DNA of 64,000 bases from Bacilli bacterium (GTDB taxonomy: Bacteria; Bacillota_I; Bacilli_A; RF39; UBA660), in NCBI GenBank assembly GCA_900769695.1, contig CAAGHO010000049.1, forward strand, positions 1 through 64,000, read 5' to 3'. The notes beneath the pieces were generated by a model that was not told where the DNA came from, did not search any database, and worked only from the letters and a program-made list of their open reading frames with translations. A program made the translations under genes and the position numbers. Shown here piece by piece: positions 43,521 through 52,619 of the stretch (position 1 is the stretch's first letter; every line of letters starts with the position of its first letter).

Positions 43521-43809
43521 TATTTTTCTCCTTTTCTGCACTAACTTCTTCCTCTGAAAGTTTAATGAAATTTAATGGTAATCTGCCTTTAACTTTTGCA
43601 ATGCCTTTAATATTTAACCACGCTTTTGCTATATAATTATTTAAAGACAAGTTATCTTGATTGAGTTTTCTTAAATATTCGTTATCACAGTATATATAGT
43701 TATCACTTTCACTATATACTTCATAATATTCTCCCTTACGCCAAATTAATGTAAGGGGATTCTGTTCATCTTCGTAAATATTACAGAATGTTTTAATATA
43801 ATATTTCAT
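43504..43809 (-). CDS. Hypothetical protein in helicase operon
   Basis: A 101-residue protein whose ATG overlaps the previous stop (ATGA). N-terminal strands (L-T-L-I-W-R-K-G-E-Y-Y-E-V-Y) suggest a small beta domain, with a basic segment (I-A-K-V-K-G-R) and an acidic helical end. No family recognised. Confidence 0.5.
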   Translation of the reverse strand: MKYYIKTFCNIYEDEQNPLTLIWRKGEYYEVYSESDNYIYCDNEYLRKLNQDNLSLNNYIAKAWLNIKGIAKVKGRLPLNFIKLSEEEVSAEKEKNNVREN

Positions 43810-44135
43810 AACAGTTCTTCAACCTTTCTAACAAGGACGATTTTACAAACAGCAAGTGTGTTTGTATCATAGCAACTGTAAATCTGGTTCCAAACATTTT
43901 CATTGTTTTCAAATTTTTCGTTCCAAAAATCTTTAGCAATCTGTTTTGTTGAAAAAAGTTTAACATTGTGTAAACATACATCTTCTGTTCTTTTTCTAAA
44001 GAAATAATTATATTCGTTACTACTTTTTTTACTTCCGTCTTTTCTTGACCAAATATTAGAAGTCATTTCTTCTGTAAGGTAATAAATTTTACCTTGTTTA
44101 TCTTTAATAGTAATAGCATATGACCTTTCAAACAT
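43806..44135 (-). CDS. Hypothetical protein after RecD-like helicase
   Basis: Frame opens at 44171, but GAAAGGAAGTGAT precedes ATG 44135, giving 109 residues. It contains Y-A-I-T-I-K-D-K-Q-G-K-I-Y-Y-L-T and a helix I-A-K-D-F-W-N-E-K. Overlaps the next gene by ATGA. Function unknown. Confidence 0.5.
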   Translation of the reverse strand: MFERSYAITIKDKQGKIYYLTEEMTSNIWSRKDGSKKSSNEYNYFFRKRTEDVCLHNVKLFSTKQIAKDFWNEKFENNENVWNQIYSCYDTNTLAVCKIVLVRKVEELL

Positions 44136-44154
44136 ATTATCACTTCCTTTCAAT

Positions 44155-46515
44155 TTAATCCCAATCATCAAAATCTAAATCTAAGCTATCATCTTCATCT
44201 TCGTAATCTTCTTCATCTTCCGTATCAGAAACGTCTGTACTGTCTGTTACTGAGTTGTAATCCTCTGAAATTTTCTTGTAACCGTCAAGTAAAAGGTCTT
44301 TCAACTGTGTCTGTCTATTTTCGTTTCCATCAATAGGTATACAACGATTAACAAGCCCAATATCAGCAATATGAGTTACTTCTTTACTTGCTCTTGAAAC
44401 ACCAGTATAAAGCAAATTGTTATTATAACTCTTTTCATGGCAAGTTTCCGTAAGTAAGATGATATGTGGACACTGCGAACCTTGATATTTATGAATAGTT
44501 CCACAATATCCAAGCACAAGATTCTGAGCCAAAGAATAATCAAATACTACCATATCTTCATTGAACTGAATTATAATATTGTTAAATTGGTCGATTTCGA
44601 GCACTTTTCCAATATCACCGTTAAATACCGCAATCGTTTTCGTGATAAGTGTAGTATCGTTATTACCCTCGTCTAACATTTCTTTATAGCCCTCATAAGT
44701 AGGAACAGAATAATTATTCTTAGTGTTCATCACTATATCACCTTTTCTAAAAGTGATTGTTACTTTGCTGTACTGCCTTGTAACACTACGTTCATTTGCT
44801 TTAGATGGATTGATAGCCGACTGTATTATATTGTTAAGATTGTAAGTGCCAAGTTCTTTAACATTCCATGGAGTAATAACAGCAATGTCAATAGGTTTGA
44901 TACCTTTGTTGATTTTTTCAACATAAATATCTACAATCTGTTCTGGTGTACCATCAGCTTTGATTAAAGTGTAGTCTTTATTTGCGCCAAGAGTATTAAT
45001 GAGTTTATCTGGGTTAAGCTGTGTAGTATAGAGTTTTTTATCATAGATGTCAGATGCAACCGCTGATAAACCACCCTGCCCATAACGGAATACTTTAGTA
45101 AGTTTTACTACTGGAATTAATTCACTTTCAATTAAATCTCTTAATACACAACCTAATCCAATAGAAGGTAACTGGTGGTCATCACCAATGAATACTACTC
45201 TTGTCTTATTGTTGGTACATGCTTTTATAATCATACTCATATGGTCTAAGGAAAGCATTGAACTTTCATCTAATAGAATTACATCACTTTCAATCTCATT
45301 TGTTAAGCAACGCTTATGAATAGTATAAGCCATTCTATGTGTTTGTTCAGCCATTCTTTGACTAGCCCTGCCGGTCGGAGCCAGACATGTATAAGATATA
45401 TTGGCATCATCTAACATATCCAATAAAGCTATAATAGAACTTGTTTTTCCTGAGCCTGCCCGTGAGACTAACATTAATACATTGTATAAGCAAAACTGAT
45501 GTAGCAATTCACTCTGTTCTTCTGTCAATTCACCATCTTTAATCTTTTTATATCTTTCCCAAGGTAAATCTAACTCTTTATTATTCTTAATCTTATCTAA
45601 AATGAAATTAGCAATATTATTTTCAGCTATATATGTTTCTGCTTTTGCGATACGTTTGCTTTCATCATCATACCAGATAAGCGGACTATTAACACAAATA
45701 TCCTTAATATGTTTAATACAATCTTTATCTATTTCAGCACAATACATAGCCATAGTATTTGCGTCCATATAAGTATTATTATCCTCTTCATTAAGATTGA
45801 GAATGTGTAGTGCCAAATGTTCAATCCTATCATTTGTTTCTTTTAATTCTGGACGAATCTCCATAAGCATTTTATCCACTGTTGGAAAACTCCTATGTAA
45901 ATTGTCCATAAATACTTTATAAGGGTATTTCTGAATATTTTCGTCCACATGCTCTACGGTACCGTAAAGGTTATCTAATTCTTGACAGTCCTTAATAGTC
46001 AGCTTGTACTGCTTGTTATTGGCTAGTATATAGTAGTATTTGAAACGTGTGTTGATTTCTCTAATATAACAATTCATACGGTATTCTTTAATGTTTTTCA
46101 ATTTAGATAAATCAATCTCATTTGCTTTACCATTGATAATCATAGAAATGAAATTAGGATAAACCGAAAGTAATGTATCAGCTTGTTTTTCTGTGGTGAA
46201 TTTTGTAAGAATTTCCTTAGACTGTTCAACTGGCATATGGTCTAAGTCATTCATCATTTCATAGTCAGCAACTTTATCTACTGTGTATTGAACACCAAAT
46301 CTAGGGTGAGTAGTTTCTTTAAGGTCTAAAGTATATTCTTCACCTTCATTAAGGAAAGGTAAATCACCAGAAATAGTAAAGTTACCATATTTGTTTAATA
46401 CAATTTTATCTTCATCTTTGTTGTCTGTTAAAATACAACCAAATGTACGGAAATTATTAGAAGCGTAAATTTGTCTAATAATTTTACATTTGACATTTTT
46501 AATGATATTCTCCAT
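44155..46515 (-). CDS. RecD2/Dda-like SF1 DNA helicase
   Basis: A 786-residue protein. Walker A R-A-G-S-G-K-T-S at 352-359, Walker B L-L-D-E-S-S at 414-419, Q-motif-like and motif III F-I-G-D-D-H-Q-L-P near 443-451, and late motifs Y-C-G-T-I-H-K-Y-Q-G-S-Q and L-Y-T-G-V-S-R-A. This is the RecD family of 5'-3' helicases. The N-terminal ~330 residues (OB-like start and helical repeats) resemble the RecD2 N-region. It ends in a very acidic tail. Likely unwinds DNA at forks or in recombination. Own promoter 50 bases upstream; GTAAGGAG precedes the ATG. Confidence 0.85.
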   Translation of the reverse strand: MENIIKNVKCKIIRQIYASNNFRTFGCILTDNKDEDKIVLNKYGNFTISGDLPFLNEGEEYTLDLKETTHPRFGVQYTVDKVADYEMMNDLDHMPVEQSKEILTKFTTEKQADTLLSVYPNFISMIINGKANEIDLSKLKNIKEYRMNCYIREINTRFKYYYILANNKQYKLTIKDCQELDNLYGTVEHVDENIQKYPYKVFMDNLHRSFPTVDKMLMEIRPELKETNDRIEHLALHILNLNEEDNNTYMDANTMAMYCAEIDKDCIKHIKDICVNSPLIWYDDESKRIAKAETYIAENNIANFILDKIKNNKELDLPWERYKKIKDGELTEEQSELLHQFCLYNVLMLVSRAGSGKTSSIIALLDMLDDANISYTCLAPTGRASQRMAEQTHRMAYTIHKRCLTNEIESDVILLDESSMLSLDHMSMIIKACTNNKTRVVFIGDDHQLPSIGLGCVLRDLIESELIPVVKLTKVFRYGQGGLSAVASDIYDKKLYTTQLNPDKLINTLGANKDYTLIKADGTPEQIVDIYVEKINKGIKPIDIAVITPWNVKELGTYNLNNIIQSAINPSKANERSVTRQYSKVTITFRKGDIVMNTKNNYSVPTYEGYKEMLDEGNNDTTLITKTIAVFNGDIGKVLEIDQFNNIIIQFNEDMVVFDYSLAQNLVLGYCGTIHKYQGSQCPHIILLTETCHEKSYNNNLLYTGVSRASKEVTHIADIGLVNRCIPIDGNENRQTQLKDLLLDGYKKISEDYNSVTDSTDVSDTEDEEDYEDEDDSLDLDFDDWD

Positions 46516-46565
46516 AATGTTTTCTCCTTACTTAAATTTGATAATACTATCTCAACTCTAGGAAA

Positions 46566-46594
46566 ATTATAGCATAATTCAAGCATTTTGTCAA
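46566..46594 (-). promoter_or_regulatory. Promoter for RecD-like helicase operon
   Basis: On the - strand: TTGACA (46594-46589), 17-base spacer, TATAAT (46571-46566) with TGC before it. Close to consensus. Confidence 0.85.
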
Positions 46595-46599
46595 TAGAA

Positions 46600-46633
46600 A
46601 ATAAAGAAAAGAGAGAACTAAATCTCTCTTTTC
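46600..46633 (-). terminator. Terminator of polymerase operon
   Basis: GAAAAGAGAGA (46606-46616) pairs with TCTCTCTTTTC (46623-46633), followed on the - strand by TTTATTTTC. It overlaps the stop codon of the small Cys-rich gene and lies directly upstream of the next promoter. Confidence 0.8.
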
Positions 46634-46860
46634 TTTTTGATTTTTCTTAATTTCTTTGTAGTTTTAATAACCTTTTTCTTACGGTATGGATTACCATATT
46701 CATTAGTAAAGTTTTCACACCTAGGGGTTTTCCTTGCTTCAAAGAAATTAAATGTGAATATACAAGTATCTAATTTGTGGTTTTTATCATAGATACAATA
46801 GTCACAATCTGAGCAATTTTCTTTTGGATAGATTGGCGGTCTACCTACTGGATTAGGCAT
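46618..46860 (-). CDS. Small Cys-rich, basic protein after polymerase
   Basis: An 80-residue protein whose ATG shares one base with the polymerase stop (TAATG), so it is coupled. Residues 1-15 read G-R-P-P-I-Y-P, an AT-hook-like motif. Cys in C-S-D-C-D-Y-C, C-I-F and R-C-E-N-F could bind zinc. The last 25 residues are almost all Lys/Arg with Ile/Thr. A DNA-binding accessory role is plausible, not shown. Confidence 0.6.
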   Translation of the reverse strand: MPNPVGRPPIYPKENCSDCDYCIYDKNHKLDTCIFTFNFFEARKTPRCENFTNEYGNPYRKKKVIKTTKKLRKIKKKREI

Positions 46861-49800
46861 TAGTTATCATCTCCTTCGTCCAATTTATCAATACGGTCAA
46901 ATTGTAAATCTAAGCTACGGTCTGGGTTAATGTTGGTTACTTTGATTACACTGTGACGGTAAATGGAATTACGATATTTTTTTGCTACAAATTCGTCCTC
47001 ACCTCTACGGTAGCCACTGATAATCAATATACTTCCTCTTGATAACCAAGATTTGTCCGCTTCGTATTCATCTGTTTCTGCAATATCACGTTTATAATAA
47101 GCATATTGTCCTGCGTTAAATCTAACGATAACAACTTTTCCGTCAGTTGTTAAAACATTAAGATAATGTTTATCATCTTGACGTGATAAAACACACCCTG
47201 CTATTTTAGATAAATCATAAATTCGCCAAGTACGTTTACCAGATTTATCAGATTTTTCAATAAACTGTGGTTCTTGTGGTAAATCTTTATAATCTTGAAT
47301 ATTATAAAAGTTTTTATCAATTCCCCATAACACATGTTTTTCTGGAAAATAAGATACAGTATCAAAATACCACATTTCTTGATTTTCTGTCTTAACAAGA
47401 TTGAGATATTCATTCTGCCAATTTTTCTTATTAAACTCTTTTATAATATTCTCGTTATTCATTTCTTTTGATAACGCTTCAAGTTCTGGTTTTAATACTT
47501 TATCTAAAGATTTATCTATCACAATAAGCATATCATTTTCATAATAATAATCTTTATCTTCTGTAAGTTTATCAATATATTTTTCCTCAAAGTAAGGTCT
47601 AGCAAACTTAGGCTCTAATATATAATCTTTTTTGGATTTAAAATTATCATTCTTCTTATAAAAGAATTGTGGACTTAATACATATTTTCTAAACCTATAT
47701 GCTTTTACAAGAGTAGGTGAAAAAGTACAACCCAATTCTAGGGCTTTAGGAAGATTAGACGTAGAAAGTTCCGTCTTAGCAGGAAACTCCCAAGTTACCA
47801 ACCATTTAACCATTGATACCCTATCTGTAGAACAATAATTAAAGCACCCGGACTTGATTAATACAACCATAATACTTCGTGTTACTGACGAATTACGATA
47901 AATTATATTACCGTTTTCATCAACTTCGTTTGTGGGAAATTTATGAGTTTTATGATAATCATAAAATTCCTTAAATGAATTATATGGTCTGCCAGATAAA
48001 ATATCTAAATAAACATCACGATTGATTTTAGTTACACCACCAAGTCCATAATAGATTTGATTATTTTCCTCATTTGGTGTAAATGAAAGATTAGACATAT
48101 TAATATCTGGTGGTAAGGTATTTATACCATAATCTTTAATGCGATAAATAGCTTTTGCCATTTTCCCATAATTAGTACTAGCACCTTTTCTTTTCTGTGC
48201 TTCAATTTCATTTAATGTTTCATCTACAGAACCAGATTCCACAGTTAAACAAGCTGTAGCCCAGTAAGTTTTATTATAAAAAAAGTTTAAATTAAGTTCT
48301 TGAACTCCTATAACAGAGTAAATCAAACTATGCGCTTGCGAAAATGAATATCCAAAACTCATTGCAAATAATACATTCCAAACATAGTCTGCGAAAACTT
48401 TTCTTGTACCTTTTTCCTCACATCCTTTATAAAAAAGCTGTCTAGTTTCTTCTAGTATTTTTGGACTCTTCTTCGCCACCGCTTTGCGTAATTTGTTAGC
48501 AGTTTTTAATGTAAATCCCGCAACTTTCATAGAACCTACCATAACTTTTTCTTGGCTATCAAATAATTCTCTTGAAGAGCCTCCAATACTATCTATTATA
48601 GACATCTCTTCATCTGTAAGACCAATTTCTTTACAATCTTTTATCCATTCATTTTTATCTGCATATCTTTCATATTTCTCTAATGGAGTTTCTTTTCCAC
48701 CGTCACCCATAAGTCTTAACATACTATTAGTAGTTGATAGTTCCATTAAACTTTTAGGTTTAATTTTATTAATAGCATTTACAGCAACAGCGGTATCAAA
48801 CTGAAACAATGAATAAATATCCTTAATCATTCCCCACATTTTAGGATTATCATATTCTATAACATCTGGTGAAATATATTTATCATAAGTTGCTTTTAAG
48901 GAACCTTGCCATTGCCAAATACCTGCTTCAAGAAGTAAATCCATACACGCTCTAATTTTTGTAGCGGCACTTGTTAATAACGCATCAACTTTAATAATTC
49001 CACATTCTTCTGTATCTGCTAAATCGTAGCAAGTACATAAAGTTCCACTTGGAGAACGTATAGCACCTATCTGATTTACATAAGGTTCGTTACTAATAAT
49101 TAAGCCTGCCGGATGTTCCCCACGATTTATTATAGTTCCTTCCAATTCTAAAGCACATTCTCTTAATTTTGGATATTTAGCAATTTCTGTAATAAATTCT
49201 TTAACAGGTTTTCTATTTTTTTCTTCATTACCAAATAAAACTTCATGTAAATTCCAAACATACCCCCTCTCGATCGGTATGAGTGATTTTAAAAACCCCC
49301 CCACCTCGTCTGGATAACCTAAACCTTTACAGCTTCTTTCTATAGCAGTTTTTGAGGTTATTTCAGAAAAAGTTGCCACTCTTAATACTTTATCTCTGCC
49401 CCAATATTCAGTTAAATTGTGAGCAATGATATGTTTTCTATTATCTTGTGAATCTGTGTCAATCATTTAATACCCCTAGTTTCCTAGTATTTAAAAGGGA
49501 TTAGACTATATCTTCATCTTTTTATAAAATTAATAAAAAAGAGGATGGCACTGGATAGAGGGAATTTCACCCTCTACCACTTAGTCGTTTGAGTTTTTGG
49601 GTAAAACTATTAATTCATATTCTTTACATCTTCTATATCTTTGTAAAGAAGTTGTAGAAATTTTCAATTCATTTTCTTTGATGTATTTTCTAACTTCTGC
49701 ATATCCTTTTAATTTCTTTGTCATTTTCCCAGTAATTGTATTTTTAATACAATACCAATTATAATTTCTTGTAGCATCAATACCAGAAGTTATATATGAT

Positions 49801-51712
49801 TTATTAACATTTTCTTTCTGACTAACCCATTCTAAATTTTTATAATTATTGTTAGTTTTGTTGGCATCTTTATGATTTACTACTGCACCATTAAAATATC
49901 CGTCTACATAATACATTGCAACTAATTGATGTACTCCAATTCTCCATTTTTTACCATTTTTACATAAACTAATATAAAGATAACCACCTTTATTTGTAAA
50001 TAATTTTATTTCTTTTTTTATATTGTTTTTTATAAGAATACACAACTCCTGTTTCAGTTATTGTATAATCTTCATATCCTTCAATTTCTTTTTCCATTAT
50101 TATCACCTTCTTTCTTTTTTTATAATAATTTTACCCAACTTACCACTAGATTACCATATTATAATTAACTTAGGCTTCCCCAGTCAGCATAATTCCTAAC
50201 TATCATTTCCTATAGTTCCTATACGTGAATTATACACCCTATATTTATAGGTTCACCACCTTATTTTCTATACATCACTGTATAGCCAGACTATGACACT
50301 AATTAATCTGGAACCTCACTTCCTCTTTGCCGACTTATATGCCTCCAATAAGGGAGATAATCTCCATATGGAAGTGGGTCTAATTGTGTTATTTCCAATA
50401 AATAACATGTAAGAAAACATACGCTACTACCACGCCCAGGCATTGCTAAAGAATCAGATTGCCAAATAATTTTGATAAATTCTCTAATAGAAGAATAATA
50501 AGCCGCCATATGTGAATCAAAATCTTCACTCAAACCTTTTAGTTCCTTAAACTCTACATCAAGTCTTGCTATATAATCTTCTACTTTTTTACCCTTAGCT
50601 TCGATAAGATTTTTTAATCCTTCTTCTATCTCATAAAAGAAAAATTTATCTTGTATTGCTTCACTTTCTGTAGCATACCATTTAAAATATTCATATTTAT
50701 CATAATATTTTTTATATCTATGCTCAATATGAAAATCTGGCATTTTATCTTTTGGTACTTCTGGAATTATAGGCATATGTTTTAAATTATAGCCTTTAAT
50801 TCGTTTAGATATTTCTTTAGTATTTAAAAATATTTGATTAATTTCTTCGTCTGTATAGGTTAATCTTAAATGACTTCTCATTTCATCAGCAGACATTAAA
50901 TAGCACAATTCATAAAATTCATCAACTTCTCTTTCTGCTTCTTTACTTTTTAATAATGCTCTATGAAAATCTCTACTTTCTTTAGATTTCATATGACTAT
51001 CACTTGTACAAATAATCTTTAAATCAAATTCTTTTGCTAAAATTTTCATAGTCTTATTTACTATAAGTTGTTCTTCATTTGTTGAGGTAGCAGGTTGAAT
51101 TTCTAAATAAAAATTCTCTTTACCAAAAGTGCTTATACACCAATAAATAAAATCATATATTTTCTTTTTGTAAATTTCAGCCTTCGTATTATTCCAATCA
51201 AGAATTAATCTATCCAATCTTGAACCTAAACAAGCTGTACTACCAATTATATGTCCTTTATTATTGCCTATAATTTCAGTAATATCTTCTGTATACGTTG
51301 GTCTACGCATTAATCCTTTAAAAGTGTAAGCACGTTCCCATGCTCTTGAACTCAATATTCTTAATTGCTTATGACCCTCAGTATCTAAAGCTATTAAAAT
51401 AAAATGATAATAAGGCACATAATCAATTCTGTTTCTTATATTTTCATCTTCTGTTTTATCAATCACATATGCTTCATTTCCTAAAGCTAATACATAATCT
51501 CTATCTTTTTGCATTTTATCGTAATAATTTAACGCTTTTATGTGGCAAGATAAACATTCATGGTCTGTAATTGCTATACCATCAAGCCCTAAATCATATC
51601 CACATTGTATTAATTCATTAACTTTCGTCAAAGCATCTGGTGTACCTATACTTGCACTACTATAACAAGTGTGATTGTGTAGCCCCATATAACTATTAAT
51701 TATTTTATCCAT
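46860..51712 (-). CDS. dnaE: DNA polymerase III alpha subunit (DnaE-type), split by group I intron
   Basis: Exons 51712-50306 and 49463-46860 join in frame to about 1336 residues. Residues ~5-270 form a PHP domain (M-G-L-H-N-H-T-C-Y-S, I-T-D-H-E, T-S-D-S-H). The palm begins P-G-R-G-S-S-V and the catalytic Asp motif reads E-V-P-D joined across the intron to I-D-T-D. Downstream are helix-hairpin-helix and OB-like parts. No internal 3'-5' exonuclease is inserted, so it is DnaE-like, not PolC. GTG 51718 is an alternative start; ATG 51712 has better spacing from GGGAG. This is the main replicative polymerase. Confidence 0.92.
49464..50305 (-). other. Group I intron in DNA polymerase gene
   Basis: 5' exon CCAGAT pairs with intron GTCTGG to give a six-pair P1 with U-G at the splice site. 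The intron ends ATG, then exon 2 ATTGACAC. P7 is GACTA (end of the endonuclease gene) with TAGTC in AAGATATAGTCT, a classic S element. Length 842 bases. The gene-free part at 50098-50305 is intron core RNA. Confidence 0.9.
49581..50097 (-). pseudogene. Intron-borne HNH endonuclease with a frameshift
   Basis: ATG 50097 follows GAAGGTGATAATA and reads M-E-K-E-I-E-G-Y-E-D-Y, the start of a NUMOD4/HNH protein. The frame then ends early. After an A7 run (T7 at 50013-50019) the next frame continues K-E-I-K-L-F-T-N-K-G-G-Y-L-Y, exactly the expected next part. The HNH core follows: V-H-Q-L-V-A, V-V-N-H-K-D-A-N-K-T-N-N, L-E-W-V-S-Q-K-E-N. The TTG at 50045 lies right on an AGGAG and is not a plausible start. 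Either the gene is broken, or translation slips at the A run, or one base is a sequencing error. The stop lies in P7 of the intron. Confidence 0.8.
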
Positions 51713-51714
51713 AA

Positions 51715-52116
51715 TCACATAACTCCCATATCCTCTAACTTCACCTTATTCATTTTCCATAACTTCCAATTTTCATGCTCTTCTTTTGCTTTCTCAATCC
51801 CTTTATAAATCCTAAAACTCAGCACCTCTAAAAATTCATCAATCTCCATAATAGTTACCAACCCCAACCCTTCTTTAGGTTTAATAACCACTTCACCACA
51901 TTTTGAATAATCAACACTCATTTTGTATTGTCTATCGAAAATGCTTTTCTTAAATCTGAACTGGCTATCAGTTTCTACCATTTCTTTAATAACATTCTCA
52001 ATATCCTTATTTACAATTTTACTAATGTTGCTTTCTTCCGTTCTCTCAAACAGACTATTGTTTAAATCAATTTTCTTTACAATTCTAATCAGTTCATAAG
52101 TTATATCATTAATCAT
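51715..52116 (-). CDS. Hypothetical protein before polymerase
   Basis: A 133-residue, helical, charged protein. Its stop overlaps the polymerase start region, so it is coupled to polymerase translation. There is a W-K-L-W-K-M-N-K segment near the end. AAAAGGAG precedes the ATG. No family recognised; a polymerase accessory role is only suggested by position. Confidence 0.5.
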   Translation of the reverse strand: MINDITYELIRIVKKIDLNNSLFERTEESNISKIVNKDIENVIKEMVETDSQFRFKKSIFDRQYKMSVDYSKCGEVVIKPKEGLGLVTIMEIDEFLEVLSFRIYKGIEKAKEEHENWKLWKMNKVKLEDMGVM

Positions 52117-52130
52117 AACATTCTCTCCTT

Positions 52131-52562
52131 TTACATCACAATTTCAATTTCTACGTCTGCGCCAAAACTTTTCTTTAAGTTATCAAGATAAAATGATAAA
52201 CCGTCATTACCTACAATAATAACTTTTACAACGTCATTATAAAATCCAAAATTACCTTTTGACGGATTCTTAAATTCACTAATATTCAGCCATGAAATTT
52301 TAATACTTTCAAAAGGATTTAATCTGGAATAAATATATCCAAAGAGATAATTTTTATCAACATTTTCCATTAATCTTAAATTCCCTCTGTAAGTTTCTTT
52401 GATTTTACTACCATTAATCGTTGTACTTTTAATCTCTCTGGTAATACTTGGTTCGTCACTATCTCTTTGATAATGCTTATACATTTCTTTTCTCATGGCG
52501 TTTCTAGCTTTGTCAAAATCACTACAAACTACAACATAAGTTTTGTCTTTAAATTTCTCCAT
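52131..52562 (-). CDS. Hypothetical protein leading polymerase operon
   Basis: The frame opens at 52613, but GAAAGGAG precedes ATG 52562, giving 143 residues. It has Y-V-V-V-C-S-D-F-D-K-A, then a basic helix, and a later V-V-K-V-I-I-V-G-N-D-G strand. The longer start would overlap the promoter at 52585. Function unknown. Confidence 0.5.
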   Translation of the reverse strand: MEKFKDKTYVVVCSDFDKARNAMRKEMYKHYQRDSDEPSITREIKSTTINGSKIKETYRGNLRLMENVDKNYLFGYIYSRLNPFESIKISWLNISEFKNPSKGNFGFYNDVVKVIIVGNDGLSFYLDNLKKSFGADVEIEIVM

Positions 52563-52584
52563 AATTTCTCCTTTCATATTCTCT

Positions 52585-52613
52585 ATTATATCATAGAATT
52601 TATATAAAATCAA
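52585..52613 (-). promoter_or_regulatory. Promoter for polymerase operon
   Basis: On the - strand: TTGATT (52613-52608), 17-base spacer, TATAAT (52590-52585). It lies just after the RecJ-like gene and before the 52131 gene. Confidence 0.7.
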
Positions 52614-52619
52614 TACATT

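Noticed and set aside
49581..50045. HNH gene starting at TTG 50045
   Set aside because: The AGGAG touches the TTG with no spacing, and a proper start with the missing N-terminus lies at 50097 in another frame.
50303..51718. Truncated polymerase or pseudogene pair
   Set aside because: The stop just after P-D is inside an intron; splicing restores the catalytic motif and a full-length protein.
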